The notes below the pieces were generated by a model that worked only from the letters and a program-made list of their open reading frames with translations, had not been told where the DNA came from and did not search any database. Below are positions 33,117-42,923 of a stretch of DNA of 64,000 nucleotides, piece by piece (within the stretch, counting starts at the first letter, position 1; each line of letters opens with the position of its first letter). The translations under genes were made by a program, and so were the position numbers. This DNA is from Candidatus Sulfopaludibacter sp. (lineage in GTDB: Bacteria; Acidobacteriota; Terriglobia; Bryobacterales; Bryobacteraceae): assembly GCA_031292755.1 (NCBI GenBank), contig JARLGM010000011.1, positions 1 through 64,000 of the forward strand, read 5' to 3'.

Positions 33117-35543
33117 CTATTCATGCCGCAGAGCCACCACGGGATCCAGTGCCATGGCGCGGCGCGACGGAATGTAGCTGGCCGCCAGCGCCACCGCTCC
33201 CAGCGCCAGCGAGATGGTTGCGAAGGTATAAAAATCGGTCGGATTCACGCCGTACAGCATGGAGGCCATCAGGCGCGTCAGCAGCAGCGCCGCGCCCAGG
33301 CCGATCGCGATGCCTAAAGCCGCCAGGCGCGCTCCGTGTCCCACGACCAGGCGCAGCACATGCGCGCGCTCCGCGCCCAGCGCCATGCGAATGCCCAGTT
33401 CGTGCGTCCGGTCGCTGACGTCGTAGGAGATCACTCCGTAGATTCCCACTGCGGCCAGCATGAAAGCCACCACCGCCAGGAATGCCAGAATGGCCGCGGC
33501 AAACCGTGGTGCGGATACGGCGCGATCCATCACGTCCTGCATGGTGCGCACCTCGGTCACCGGCTGATCCGGATCGAGTTGATGAATCGCCCGCTCCGCG
33601 GGGAGTGCCAGGCCGCGCGGTTCGCCTGCCGTGCGCAGTGTCACGATGACGGACGCAGGGGGCCATTGCGTGTAAGGGTTGTAGAGGGTGGGCCATTGCT
33701 CTTCCACAATCTTCTCCTGCCTCACGTCGCCGACTACGCCCACCACTGCGGCCTCCCCCGGCGTCATGGCATCCAGAATCAGATGGTGGCCGATCGGGTT
33801 GTCGCCGGGAAAATAGCGCCGTACCAGCGCCTGGTTGACGATAACTACTGGCGGGGATTCCGGTGTATCGGCATCGGAAAATGTGCGCCCGGCGATCAGC
33901 GGGATTCCCATGCTGGCAAAGTAGCCGCCGCTGATATAGCGGACCAGCGTCAGCGGTCTCTGGTCGGGCGGAGGCGCGGGCAGGCCGGCTACCTCGATGG
34001 TGGTGCCCACACCCAGGCCCGCCAGGGGCAGCGAGCTGATCGCCGCCGTACTTTGCGCTCCAGGCAGCCCGGACAGGTTCTCCAACACCTGGTGGATAAA
34101 CGGGGCGCTGCGCGCGCGCGAGCCATTGCGCCCGCCTAGCAGCGGAACCCGCAGCGTCAGCACTCCCTCCGGCCGGAAGCCCGGATTTACGGCTCGCAGG
34201 CGAAGGAAACTGCGCACCAGCAGGCCGGCGGCAATCAGCACCACCACCGCCAGGGCCACTTCGGCAATCACCAGGGCGCCGCGCATGACACGCCCGCCAC
34301 GGCTCGCCGTGCCGCCGCGTGAGGTCGCCGAGAGAGCCGCGTTCAAATCGATCGCCGAAGTGGCGAGGGCGGGCAGAATGCCGAAGAGAATGCCTGTCCC
34401 CACGGCCACTAGCAGCGCAAACAGGAGCACCCTGCCGTCCATTGTTACGTTGCGCAACTGCGGAATGCCGGCGGGTCCGAAGCGATGCACCAGGGCGATT
34501 CCTAAAAGCGCGACAGCCATGCCCAGTAGCCCGCCCGCCAGGGACAGCACCAGGCTTTCCGAAAGCAGTTGAGCCACGATCCGGCCGCGCGAGGCGCCCA
34601 TCGCGAACCGCACGGCGATTTCCTTGCGCCGCGAGGCGCCGCGCGCCAGTAGCAGGCTGGCCACGTTGGCGCAGGCCATTAGCAGCAGCAGGCCCACCGC
34701 GCCGGACAACACCTCGAGAGGCTGGCGCGTATCCCCGGAAAGCTCTTCGCGAATGGGAAACAGGCTCGGCCGGAAACCGGCATTCAGAGCCTTGTTGGCC
34801 GCCTCCAGCCGGCTGCCGATCGTATCCATTTCCCGGTCTGCCTGTTCCAGGCTGACATCCGGTTTCAATCGCGCGATCACTTTTAGACTACGGGCGCCAA
34901 ACCTCCGCGGATCGTTCGGGTTCAACCCCAGCGGCAGCCACAAATCCACATCCGGTTCCAGCAGGGAAAAACCCGCCGGCAGAATCCCGACCACCGTGTA
35001 GCTCTGGTCCCGCAGCCGGATGGATTTGCCCGCAATGGCGGCATCGGCGCCGAATCGGCGCTGCCACAGATTGTGACTCAGGAGTGCGAAATTGGTGTGG
35101 CCGGGCTGATCTTCCTCCGGCTGAAACGTGCGTCCCACTTTAGCTTGGACGCCCAGCAGGGGAAATAGGCCCGCCGAAACGCGCTCCGCTTTCAACTCCT
35201 CCGGCTCGATATATCCATTGAGCCCGCCGGTCAAGTTGATTTGAGCCTCCTCGATGGCGGCCATATCCGAAAATGCCCGGCTTTGCCGCCGCCATTCCCA
35301 GAAATTACTGCGGGCTACAAACATTTTGTGCAAGTTACGGACGGAACCTTTTTCCAAAATCACCACTAACTGCTGAGGGTCGCGAAACGGCAGGGGTTTG
35401 AGGAGCGCCGCATCCAGAACGCTGAAAATCGCCGTAGCAGTGCCGATTCCAAGAGCCAGCGCAATCAGAGCGATCACGGTGGTCGAACGGGTTCTCCCCA
35501 GGATGCGCGCTCCGTGCCGCAGATCCTGACTAACCAGGGGCAT
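33117..35543 (-). CDS. ADOP-type MacB/FtsX-fold permease
   Basis: 808 aa. The layout is N-terminal helix ([20 protein letters not shown]), a large periplasmic MacB_PCD domain, three helices, a second periplasmic domain and three C-terminal helices, ending with the hallmark [12 protein letters not shown]. It has no fused ATPase, unlike E. coli MacB. Acidobacterial duplicated orphan permeases (ADOP) of this length occur in large numbers in Solibacter-like genomes and usually lack partners. Here the gene lies 9 bp before an ATPase gene and downstream of a MacA-like adaptor and TolC, so it is not orphan. It probably forms the inner-membrane part of a tripartite exporter. Confidence 0.92.
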   Translation of the reverse strand: MPLVSQDLRHGARILGRTRSTTVIALIALALGIGTATAIFSVLDAALLKPLPFRDPQQLVVILEKGSVRNLHKMFVARSNFWEWRRQSRAFSDMAAIEEAQINLTGGLNGYIEPEELKAERVSAGLFPLLGVQAKVGRTFQPEEDQPGHTNFALLSHNLWQRRFGADAAIAGKSIRLRDQSYTVVGILPAGFSLLEPDVDLWLPLGLNPNDPRRFGARSLKVIARLKPDVSLEQADREMDTIGSRLEAANKALNAGFRPSLFPIREELSGDTRQPLEVLSGAVGLLLLMACANVASLLLARGASRRKEIAVRFAMGASRGRIVAQLLSESLVLSLAGGLLGMAVALLGIALVHRFGPAGIPQLRNVTMDGRVLLFALLVAVGTGILFGILPALATSAIDLNAALSATSRGGTASRGGRVMRGALVIAEVALAVVVLIAAGLLVRSFLRLRAVNPGFRPEGVLTLRVPLLGGRNGSRARSAPFIHQVLENLSGLPGAQSTAAISSLPLAGLGVGTTIEVAGLPAPPPDQRPLTLVRYISGGYFASMGIPLIAGRTFSDADTPESPPVVIVNQALVRRYFPGDNPIGHHLILDAMTPGEAAVVGVVGDVRQEKIVEEQWPTLYNPYTQWPPASVIVTLRTAGEPRGLALPAERAIHQLDPDQPVTEVRTMQDVMDRAVSAPRFAAAILAFLAVVAFMLAAVGIYGVISYDVSDRTHELGIRMALGAERAHVLRLVVGHGARLAALGIAIGLGAALLLTRLMASMLYGVNPTDFYTFATISLALGAVALAASYIPSRRAMALDPVVALRHE

Positions 35544-35585
35544 GGCTTGTCAGGTTAACAGATTTTGCGTGACGATAGGTGAGGA

Positions 35586-36374
35586 CTAGCTCCCTAACCC
35601 CTTGCCGCGCATTCCCGACTTAGCCGAGTGGATCGAAATACCGCCATTTACATTGTGAACATGAATGTGCGCCCCGCCATGATTCACTACGGCGCGCAGG
35701 TCGTGGCCGTCATCGGCGCGCGAGACGCGCCCCACGTCGCTCTCGATGCCGCCGCTCAGATTGTGCGCGCTCAAACTGGCTCCACCGCCGGCGGGAAGCG
35801 ACAGTTTGATGGGCCCGTTCACCGAACTCAGCGAAATCGGTTTGGAGGGACTCAGGCGATTGAACGTGGCATCCAGCTTGCCGTTCACCGTGGAAAGATC
35901 GGCTTCCCCTTCCAGTTTGTCGGCGTGGATGCTGCCGTTCACCGAGGAAGCTTTGATGGGACCCGCCACGCCGCTGATCGAAAGGCCGCCGTTCACCAAC
36001 TTGATTTGGTCCAGATTGGCGCGGCGGGGCACCATGATGCGGTACTCCACGCTGGCCGGGTGCTCTGCGTCGGTCCCCGTGTAGACGGTGTGAATCGACA
36101 GTGCGCCCGACGACGGTTCAACAATGATGCGAGCGTCATCCAGACGGTGCGGATCGGGCGAGTGCTTGATCGCTTCCACCAGCACATCGTCGCGGTCCCA
36201 GGCGGTGATGCTGACGTCGCCATACAGGTTTTGAATCACTACACGGCCGTAAGGTCCGAGTGCAAACCTTTGGCGAAAATCAACGCGCGCATTGCCAATT
36301 GCGTTAGCATGCAACGCGATACCGCCGAGCAGCAGCGGCAACAGGCCCAGAGACAGTTTCCCCCTTTTAACCAT
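35586..36374 (-). CDS. DUF4097 (putative adhesin) protein, secreted
   Basis: 262 aa from ATG 36374 (the open frame starts earlier, but the upstream part looks non-coding). Signal peptide SLGLLPLLLGGIALHANA. The mature protein has the DUF4097 repeating beta pattern: VVIQNLYGDVSITAWDRDDV, LDQIKLVNGGLSISGVAGPI, KASSVNGSIHADKLEGEADL, LSSVNGPIKLSLPAGGGASL. It forms a right-handed beta-helix-like fold seen with sensor and transporter operons. It sits inside the efflux cluster between ATPase and permease genes, suggesting a periplasmic sensing or structural role. Confidence 0.85.
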   Translation of the reverse strand: MVKRGKLSLGLLPLLLGGIALHANAIGNARVDFRQRFALGPYGRVVIQNLYGDVSITAWDRDDVLVEAIKHSPDPHRLDDARIIVEPSSGALSIHTVYTGTDAEHPASVEYRIMVPRRANLDQIKLVNGGLSISGVAGPIKASSVNGSIHADKLEGEADLSTVNGKLDATFNRLSPSKPISLSSVNGPIKLSLPAGGGASLSAHNLSGGIESDVGRVSRADDGHDLRAVVNHGGAHIHVHNVNGGISIHSAKSGMRGKGLGS

Positions 36375-36427
36375 TGCGCCCCCCGTGCCGCGGGCCCAGC
36401 GCCCGCGCTTGTTGTGCTGGTTGATCT

Positions 36428-37144
36428 TTACGACGTCTTTGCCGACTCGATACTCTCTTCCACAATGCGCCCGTCGAACAACCGGATGGTCCGGTCTGCG
36501 AACTCGGCATAGCGTGGATCGTGAGTTACCATGCAAATCGTCGAGCCGGCCGCGTGCAGTTCACGCAGCAGGTTCATGACTGCCTCGCCGTTGGCTGAAT
36601 CCAGGTTTCCAGTCGGCTCATCCGCCAGCAGGATCAGGGGATCGCCGCTGAGCGCGCGCGCCACTGCCACGCGCTGCTGTTGACCGCCGGAGAGTTGGGA
36701 GGGGTAATGCTTCATGCGGTGCGACATTCCCACCCGCTCCAGCGCCTCCTGCACGCGGCGTTTCCGCTCCGCCGACGGCATGCCCCGATACGTCAAAGGC
36801 AGTTCTACGTTTTCGTACACTGTCAAATCGCCGATCAGATTAAATGCCTGGAAGATGAAGCCGATTTCCCGGTTGCGAATGCGCGCGCGCTCGGAGAGTT
36901 TCAGGCCGGTCACAGGCTTGCCGTTCAGATAATAAGTGCCGTCGCTCGGCGTATCCAGCAGCCCGAGAATCGCCAGCAGGGTCGACTTGCCGCAACCGGA
37001 CGGTCCGGCGATCGACAGGTACTCCCCCTTCTTTACGTCAAAGTGAATGCCTGAAAGAGCATGCGTCTCAACTTCATCGGTCACAAAGACCTTGCTGACC
37101 TGTTCCAGACGAATCAACGGTTGGGAGCCATTATCCATATGCAT
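36428..37144 (-). CDS. MacB-type ABC transporter ATPase (first of the cluster)
   Basis: 238 aa. Walker A GPSGCGKSTLL, Q-loop in FIFQAFNLIGDLT, signature LSGGQQQRVAVARAL, Walker [16 protein letters not shown]-loop MVTHDPRYA. The sequence is of the MacB/LolD group and about half identical by eye to the other ATPase at 32424. It starts 28 bp after the MacA-like gene. With two ATPases and one permease in the operon, the ATPases may form a heterodimer or one may serve a permease encoded elsewhere. Confidence 0.93.
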   Translation of the reverse strand: MHMDNGSQPLIRLEQVSKVFVTDEVETHALSGIHFDVKKGEYLSIAGPSGCGKSTLLAILGLLDTPSDGTYYLNGKPVTGLKLSERARIRNREIGFIFQAFNLIGDLTVYENVELPLTYRGMPSAERKRRVQEALERVGMSHRMKHYPSQLSGGQQQRVAVARALSGDPLILLADEPTGNLDSANGEAVMNLLRELHAAGSTICMVTHDPRYAEFADRTIRLFDGRIVEESIESAKTS

Positions 37145-37172
37145 TTACCCCTTTTACGAATTTGCCAAGCGC

Positions 37173-38459
37173 TTAGTTCAACTTAATTCGATCGTAATTG
37201 TCATAGGCGGACATGTCGGATAGAATCACCCGATCGCCCACGTTCAATCCGCCCTTGATTTCTATAGTACTGACGGAACTGCGGCCAAAAATGACTTTGA
37301 CTTTGTTCGCATACTTACCAGCAGGCTCTATCTTGAAGAGTTGCACGGTGCTGTCCTGCTGTCCAAACACCGGACGCCCGACATAGACTACGTCATCCAG
37401 CTTCATCAACTGAATGGTTCCGTCCACGCTCAGATCCGGCCGCGAACCCGGAGGCAGGGCGCCCTGAAGAGCCACGTCCACCGTGACTGTGCCATTTAAT
37501 ACGGAAGAATCGATGCGCGATACCTTCCCGTTGATCATACCGTTCGACCCGCCACCCGCCAGGCGCGTATCGATCACGGCCGGCAGCCCGATGGTAATAT
37601 CTTTTACCTGGGTTTCCGCAATCTTTAATTCCGCTTTCAGGTGCGAAGGCTGCGCCACCTTGCCGAGCGGCGTCCCGGCCGTGACCTTCTGACCTTCCTC
37701 CACCGGGTTCAATGGCGGTGGCACGGCTTCCAGCCTCCCGGCGAAACCGGCCCGCACGTTCAACTGGTCCACCTGGCTCTTTTTGAGCTCGTACTCGCTC
37801 TTCAACTGGTCCACTTTCACTTTGGACGCAGCAAGCTGCGCTTCCTGCGCCTGCGCGTCAATGGCGATGCGTTGCTTCTGCAGTTCCAGTTGATCGCCCA
37901 ACCCCTTGGCCTTCTGAGCCGAAATCTTGGCATCGATATCGGACACGAGCCCGTCCTTGCCTAATGTGGCGTCCCGTTCCGCCTGCAGCTTGGCATTGTT
38001 GTAATCGGAGCTGAGCTGGGCGGCCTGCGATTGCAGATCGAGCAGCGATTTCTGCAGCGTGACTTTCAGGTTGGCGAAATCCGCTTCAGCGCCCTTCATC
38101 AGGTATTCCGCCGTCACAAGTTGCGTTTGCAGTTCCGGGTTGCTCATGATCATCACCACGGAATCGGCCCGCACGTCCGCGCCGGGCCTGATCAGGATCC
38201 GCTCTACACGCCCATCGGTGGTAGCGGTGATCAACAGCGTGTCTTCCGGTACCAACGTTCCCAATCCGCGGACGTCCAGGACCATGGGACCGCGCCGCAC
38301 CTGGTCCGGCCACAGGGTGGACATCTCTACGCTGGGAGCGGCGGGCTTTAACTGTTTCAGCATTACGCTGCCGCCCACCAGTACGCCCACCAGGAGCACG
38401 ATGGTAATCGTCCAGCGGATGACTTTCTTGCGGCCGACGTTCTTGCGTTGAATATCCAT
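37173..38459 (-). CDS. MacA/HlyD-type periplasmic adaptor protein
   Basis: 428 aa. It has one N-terminal membrane anchor (TITIVLLVGVLVGGSVML, about 14-32), then a lipoyl/barrel-sandwich half (GTLVPEDTLLITATTDGRVE, PGADVRADSVVMIMSNPEL), a long alpha-hairpin coiled coil (about 120-230, rich in Gln/Lys/Asp), the second lipoyl half (VRAGFAGRLEAVPPP, VEEGQKVTAGTPLGKVAQ), and beta-barrel and membrane-proximal domains. This is the membrane-fusion protein that links the inner-membrane permease to TolC. The gene starts the second half of the cluster, 28 bp before the ATPase. Confidence 0.92.
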   Translation of the reverse strand: MDIQRKNVGRKKVIRWTITIVLLVGVLVGGSVMLKQLKPAAPSVEMSTLWPDQVRRGPMVLDVRGLGTLVPEDTLLITATTDGRVERILIRPGADVRADSVVMIMSNPELQTQLVTAEYLMKGAEADFANLKVTLQKSLLDLQSQAAQLSSDYNNAKLQAERDATLGKDGLVSDIDAKISAQKAKGLGDQLELQKQRIAIDAQAQEAQLAASKVKVDQLKSEYELKKSQVDQLNVRAGFAGRLEAVPPPLNPVEEGQKVTAGTPLGKVAQPSHLKAELKIAETQVKDITIGLPAVIDTRLAGGGSNGMINGKVSRIDSSVLNGTVTVDVALQGALPPGSRPDLSVDGTIQLMKLDDVVYVGRPVFGQQDSTVQLFKIEPAGKYANKVKVIFGRSSVSTIEIKGGLNVGDRVILSDMSAYDNYDRIKLN

Positions 38460-38606
38460 TTAGGGTTCCTGACCCTGAAAGGCACGGCGCCTGCCAATCC
38501 GCGATTAGTCTAACATATGACGTTTCATGGGCTAAACCGGATAGTCGAGGTATTTTGAGTGTCCGCTTGTGGGACTTCCTGTGCAGGCATGGGAATTCGC
38601 CCGCTC
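38460..38606. other. Intergenic gap within the efflux cluster
   Basis: 147 bp between the CPBP-2 gene end and the adaptor start, the largest gap in the cluster. No gene is visible. It may hold a promoter for the downstream half, but I cannot point to a confident motif. Confidence 0.4.
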
Positions 38607-39228
38607 CTAATATCCCGGTCCGATATTCAGGTGATGACTGATTGAATCCGGCACCACCAGATACAAAACAAAGCCAAATACGGCATGCGCCAGACCCAGA
38701 AACCAGAGGTTACGATACCGGCGATAGAGCTGCGTGGCGGCGTACCCGCCCAGTAGTGTGACCCGTCATGAGGAACCAGTTCGGAGTGTGCGCGCCGGAA
38801 AACAGCGCCGCCGAGAGAAGCGCCGCAGTTCGCTTGGAAAGCACTGCATCGAAACGAGTTAGGAAGTAGCCATGAAGCATATACTGCTGGAAAACACCCC
38901 ACGGGACGTAGGCCGCGAAGGCGAATACCCCTTGCTGGAAAGCGATGGGCCTTGTGGTCTGTAACAGGATGCCGGCGGCCAGGCCTGTTAACCCCAGGAA
39001 AGCCAGCAGGGGCGCATAGGTGAGCAGGCAATCGCGCAGATTTGCCGCTTGGAAGCCAAGATCGTTGGGCCGCTCGCTACGGGCATAATGGGAGAGCAGA
39101 ATGCAGCCGAGAATCGGGATCCACAGGAGACGATGGCGTCCGCGCAGCAGCCAGATGTAACACTCGATCAGAAGGAAGACTGCCAGGGGTTCGGCAAAGT
39201 TGAGATTGCGGGTGGCAACGCGCGACAT
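38607..39228 (-). pseudogene. CPBP-family intramembrane protease, single-base frameshift near the C terminus
   Basis: The frame from about ATG 39228 reads as a membrane protein with CPBP features: FAAYVPWGVFQQYMLHGYFL and LLSAALFSGAHTPNWFLM (two of the conserved His/Asn regions). The first motif has QQ where active CPBP enzymes have EE. At CCC 38762-38764 the frame runs into HTTGRVRR and stops at 38710. Removing one base there gives MTVTLLGGYAATQLY, RNLWFLGLAHAVFGFVLYLV and a stop at 38607, clearly the natural ending with the conserved membrane His. So the reading frame is broken by one extra base. A sequencing error cannot be excluded. Confidence 0.75.
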
Positions 39229-39251
39229 CGGGGCCTGAGAACATAATAGCG

Positions 39252-40103
39252 CTAGAACCAGAAGTGTTTGGTCCAATCCACCAGAGTGTGGAGGATAGCG
39301 GAGGAGCACACGCTATCCGACCGCTGAAACACCTTGCCATATGCCACGCCGGCGATGGTCGCCTCGATCATATAGCGCCAGTTCGGCAAAGCTTGCGGGC
39401 CGTTATCGAGATGCGCCGCGCCGAAAATTACGCTGGCGAGCAGCAGCGTACGCGTGGTGGCGCCCAGCCGCTGCATCAGCAGATTTTGAATCAGAGCGCG
39501 AAACAGAATCTCTTCGGGCAGCGCGGTTCCGGCGAAGATAATCGCGGCGGCGGCGGCCATTTTCCCCGCCGGCTGCACCGGCAGATGCGGTGCCGGTATG
39601 AACCCAATAGCAATTCCCACCACGACCAGCACTGGCGCTACTGCCACGAATCCCACCAGGGGCAGCCGGAGATCGCGCCTGGTCCGCGGCGCCCGGTACT
39701 TCATTCCGGGTAGCGCGCGGAAGCCCAGGAACAGCACCAATCCAAGCAGAATCGCGATTCCATAGGCTGCGCTGTGCAGAAAGCCCCGGGCGGGAACCGG
39801 CACCAGCGACCGTCCCGCGGCGAATTCGATGGGCAGCCATAACAGCAGAACCGTCAGCAGATCCTGATGCCACCATGCGGTAATCACCGGGACGGCGGTA
39901 TAAGCCAGTACCGCCGCGGTCAGCGGTAAGGTGAAGGCTCCCGCCAGCAGCGATGCCCCCGCGAAGACCGCGGTCAAAACCGGCGGCGCCAGCCATACCA
40001 GCCGTGGAGTGGCCCGCAGCGATTCGCGGAGACGGTCCTGGACCGCCGGAGCGAGCAGGCTCAGTACCGCCCCCAGCAATACGGCGAGAAATATGGTCTG
40101 CAC
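39252..40103 (-). CDS. CPBP-family intramembrane metalloprotease
   Basis: 283 aa with about eight membrane segments. The CPBP (type II CAAX protease-like) motifs are complete: LPEEILFRALIQNLL (motif 1 EExxxR), LLASVIFGAAHLDNG (motif 2 F-x-x-x-H) and SAILHTLVDW (motif 3 His). All putative metal-binding residues are therefore present. Such proteases in bacteria act in self-immunity to, or processing of, peptides and membrane-anchored signals. It follows the TolC gene by 3 bp and precedes the frameshifted CPBP gene by 23 bp. The link with an efflux machine suggests a peptide or lipopeptide substrate. Confidence 0.88.
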   Translation of the reverse strand: MQTIFLAVLLGAVLSLLAPAVQDRLRESLRATPRLVWLAPPVLTAVFAGASLLAGAFTLPLTAAVLAYTAVPVITAWWHQDLLTVLLLWLPIEFAAGRSLVPVPARGFLHSAAYGIAILLGLVLFLGFRALPGMKYRAPRTRRDLRLPLVGFVAVAPVLVVVGIAIGFIPAPHLPVQPAGKMAAAAAIIFAGTALPEEILFRALIQNLLMQRLGATTRTLLLASVIFGAAHLDNGPQALPNWRYMIEATIAGVAYGKVFQRSDSVCSSAILHTLVDWTKHFWF

Positions 40104-40106
40104 AGC

Positions 40107-41720
40107 TTACTGTACGACGATCCCGCTCTGTTCCAGCAATTCACCCGTCTGGGTGTAAAGATTCAACAGATTGCGCCGCAGCCCCACCTGCGCTTGTACC
40201 ACTTGCGATTGCGCTTGGGTCAGGGTGTTCTGGGCCTGCAGGACGAACTGCATCTGATCGATCCCCAAGGTGTACTTCTGGTTTTCGGCATCCAGGTACT
40301 TGGCCGCGAAATCGGCCGCCGCGCGGGCCAGCTCCAGCGACTTCTTGCTCGATTCCAGGTTGCTTACCGCATTCAGGATGCTCAGCCGGATCTGCTGCTG
40401 GGTGGTGCGCACGTTGAGCGTATCGCGCTTCTTCTGCACCAGGGCGTCCGCCATGTCGGCCACGGCAGCGTGGTTGCGCAGCGGCAATTGCAGGTTGAGG
40501 CCGAAGGAGTAGACCGGAAATCCGAAGCCGAACATCTGGCTCAGGGCATCGCCGAGACCGCCGGGGATCGGGTTGGTATAAGGATTGACAATGCCGCCGA
40601 TTCCCTGGGTTTGATACGAGCCTGTAACGCTCAGGTTGGGCAGAATCTCGTTATGGGCGGAGTTCAGGCTCAGGTCGTCAATGTCCAGATTCTGGGAGGC
40701 GGCCTTCAGGTCCGGCCGGGTATGTAGTGCAACTTCCACCTCCTTTTCGGCATCCACCTCCAACCCGGTAAGGGGCGCTTCCACGCCCTCAGTCAGGACG
40801 ATTGGGAGTTGGCGGATGGCGGGATCCAGATCTGCGCCCATCTGCCGGCGTAGCGCATATTCGGTCTGGGCCAGGCTGAACTGCGCCTGCGAGACGCCCA
40901 GGTTCGCCGTCGCGAGCTGCTGTTCGGGGTTGTAGATGTCGAGCGGCGACAGTGCCCCCAATGCCAGCTCCTTCTGGGAAAGCTTGAGGGTTTCGTCGGC
41001 CAGTTTCTGGGCGCTTTCCGCCACGTGCAGATTCTCGCGCGCCTGAATTACATCCCAATACGCGTTTTCGGCGGCCGCGACCATTTGCAGGAGATTATTT
41101 TTCAGATTGTAATCCGCCGCCCGATAACGGCTCTTGGCGAGGATGAGGTTGATGTGATTAATGAAGTATCCCCGGTTGCGCAGCAGAGGCTGACTCACTT
41201 CCAGGCTCATTCCGGAGTTCAGGTTGGGATTCAGGAGAGCGTAACTGCTGTTGGATGAGTTCTTGGATGCCGAAAACCCGGCTGTATACTGCGCCCCGGT
41301 GGGCAGCACCTGGCTGACACTGAAGTTGGCCGGCTGGCTCAGCGCTTCGCTGGTACTCGCTCCGGCGAGCTCGGTGACCGAAGGCGCTTTCGACCGCGTG
41401 GAGCTGAAAGTCGCGTTGGCGGTGGGATCCCAGGTGGCCAACGCCCGCATAATCGCGTTCTTAGGCGCTTCCACGCTGAGCATCTGGATCTGAATATCGG
41501 TATTGTTGGCCATGACAAGCTGCAGATACGACTTGAGGGACAGAGACAGCTGGCCGTCCAGAACGAAGTCTTTCAGCCCCACCGGCCCCTTCAGTTCCAC
41601 CCTGGTATTGACTTGGGAAAAGGTCTCGCGGAAGTAGGACGGCTTCGGAAAGGATGACAGTTGCGCAAACGCGCTCCCCGCCAGAACAGGTATCAAGACA
41701 AAAACAGACCGGATGGACAT
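40107..41720 (-). CDS. TolC-family outer-membrane efflux channel protein
   Basis: 537 aa from ATG 41720, chosen because SIRSVFVLIPVLAGSAFAQ is a good signal peptide (the longer frame lacks one at its start). Two outer-membrane efflux (OEP) repeats are visible, e.g. LSLNSAHNEILPNLSVTGSY and long amphipathic coiled helices such as ENAYWDVIQARENLHVAESA and AAAENAYW. It is the first gene of the minus-strand cluster and provides the outer-membrane duct for the ABC exporter. The final segment ends LLNLYTQTGELLEQSGIVVQ, typical of the family. Confidence 0.92.
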   Translation of the reverse strand: MSIRSVFVLIPVLAGSAFAQLSSFPKPSYFRETFSQVNTRVELKGPVGLKDFVLDGQLSLSLKSYLQLVMANNTDIQIQMLSVEAPKNAIMRALATWDPTANATFSSTRSKAPSVTELAGASTSEALSQPANFSVSQVLPTGAQYTAGFSASKNSSNSSYALLNPNLNSGMSLEVSQPLLRNRGYFINHINLILAKSRYRAADYNLKNNLLQMVAAAENAYWDVIQARENLHVAESAQKLADETLKLSQKELALGALSPLDIYNPEQQLATANLGVSQAQFSLAQTEYALRRQMGADLDPAIRQLPIVLTEGVEAPLTGLEVDAEKEVEVALHTRPDLKAASQNLDIDDLSLNSAHNEILPNLSVTGSYQTQGIGGIVNPYTNPIPGGLGDALSQMFGFGFPVYSFGLNLQLPLRNHAAVADMADALVQKKRDTLNVRTTQQQIRLSILNAVSNLESSKKSLELARAAADFAAKYLDAENQKYTLGIDQMQFVLQAQNTLTQAQSQVVQAQVGLRRNLLNLYTQTGELLEQSGIVVQ

Positions 41721-41972
41721 AGTTATCGAGAACACTGCCGCCTTAAGCAGACACTGACGTACAAAACAGGTTAGCCGTGGACCGATTGTCACTGTGGTGC
41801 CGCTCCGTCACGCCTGGGTATAACGCAAAGACGCTGGTTCGGCGGAAAAGTTTGCTGTTTAGCCTCTTTTCCGGGCGGGAGGGCCAGAGGAAGCACGCAG
41901 GGTACCAACCTCGAAATCAGTGACGATTTCCTGAAAGAGCCATTTTAGCTCCGAAATGGTTGTTTCGGGATT
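41721..41972. other. Upstream region of the efflux cluster, no gene
   Basis: The promoter of the cluster should be here. It has an AT-richer patch with TTAGC near 41950-41975 but no confident -35/-10 pair. No ORF with a recognisable product. Confidence 0.35.
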
Positions 41973-42116
41973 TTACCCTACCAGAAGGTCCAAGCGATCC
42001 ACGGCATCGCCTCCCCGAGCGGATTCCACCGCTGCATTCAATGCCACAATGGTGGTCGGGAAGGCGATTTCGTCAATCACCCGGATGATTCGCCCGGTGG
42101 CGTCGCAGGGGCTAAC
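41973..42116 (-). pseudogene. Fossil of a methyl-accepting chemotaxis protein signalling domain
   Basis: The minus frame downstream of the TAG at 42117-42119 reads GRIIRVIDEIAFPTTIVALN then AAVESARGGDAV and stops at 41973. This matches the highly conserved hairpin tip of chemoreceptors ([31 protein letters not shown]) almost residue by residue. It has no start and no other part of the receptor; it is in frame with the preceding gene's stop codon. It is therefore a degenerate 47-codon remnant. Confidence 0.75.
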
Positions 42117-42668
42117 CTAGTGCGGGCCGGCGTTTACCACAGGCCGCATCTCGAGATATGGGTAGCCGCTGATCGACTGGACAGCGCTGGTGACGAACTG
42201 CGTGTAGCCGGTATCGTTGTTGTAGATTTCCAGCGTGGCCTTAACGGGGCATCCGGCATTGAAAATGGGGGTGGCGCCGTTGGTCGACGTCGAAACCGGG
42301 TTGGTGCGCACCACGCCGCGGATGGCGAAACGCGGCATGGTGGAGCCGGTTACCTCCGTGCGCGCCAGCGTCAGCGACGCGGCGGCGCCCGGCGAAACAT
42401 TGTTGATCGCAAGCTGTTTCAGCAGTGCGTTATTGCTGTCGTAGAACTGCAACTCCACCGGGCACGCGGTCGCCGTAGCTCCTGTCGTGCCGGCTACCGG
42501 GTTCAGATTCACTACGTTGAGCTGGGCCGTTTGATTGGTGGTAAAGCTGACGATTCCCGTCGATACCGCCTGAACATAAGTGGGTGTCCCAACGGTTTGG
42601 GCCATCAGGACAAAGCCGAATGCCAGAGTGCCGGTGAGCGCGCACCGACCGGCTGAAGAATACTTCAT
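42117..42668 (-). CDS. Hypothetical secreted protein, 183 aa
   Basis: ATG 42668 is chosen because GGAGG lies six bases upstream; the ORF extends earlier without support. Signal peptide SAGRCALTGTLAFGFVLMAQ. The mature protein is Thr/Ser/Asn-rich with a beta-strand pattern (TQAQLNVVNLNP, ACPVELQFYDSNNALL, AASLTLARTEVTG) and two Cys, and looks like an Ig-like or adhesin fold. Function unknown. Confidence 0.65.
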   Translation of the reverse strand: MKYSSAGRCALTGTLAFGFVLMAQTVGTPTYVQAVSTGIVSFTTNQTAQLNVVNLNPVAGTTGATATACPVELQFYDSNNALLKQLAINNVSPGAAASLTLARTEVTGSTMPRFAIRGVVRTNPVSTSTNGATPIFNAGCPVKATLEIYNNDTGYTQFVTSAVQSISGYPYLEMRPVVNAGPH

Positions 42669-42770
42669 ACTGCCTCCGTAAAATGGGTAGACTTCCGGCC
42701 GTCTACGGAGTGGACGCGCTGTTCTCCGGGTGGCCTGAAGAACCAACACGCTATGCGAGGAAAAGTTGCG

Positions 42771-42825
42771 AAAAAAACACGCGCGCCAGGCCGCCGGGGT
42801 AGGGGGAATCGACAGCCTGGCGCGC
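42771..42825 (-). terminator. Intrinsic terminator on the minus strand
   Basis: GCGCGCCAGGC (42781-42791) and GCCTGGCGCGC (42815-42825) form a perfect 11-bp stem; on the minus strand the stem is followed by GTG and seven T (42777-42771). It should end transcripts coming from the ADOP permease at 43072, before the hypothetical secreted gene. Confidence 0.8.
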
Positions 42826-42923
42826 TGTTACAGAAGACCGACCATGAATCGAGCCGGGATGCTCTGTCCCGGTCTGCCAGAATAGAACCCGGCCCCCCCG
42901 GGAAAGTAGCGGACGCCTTCCGA

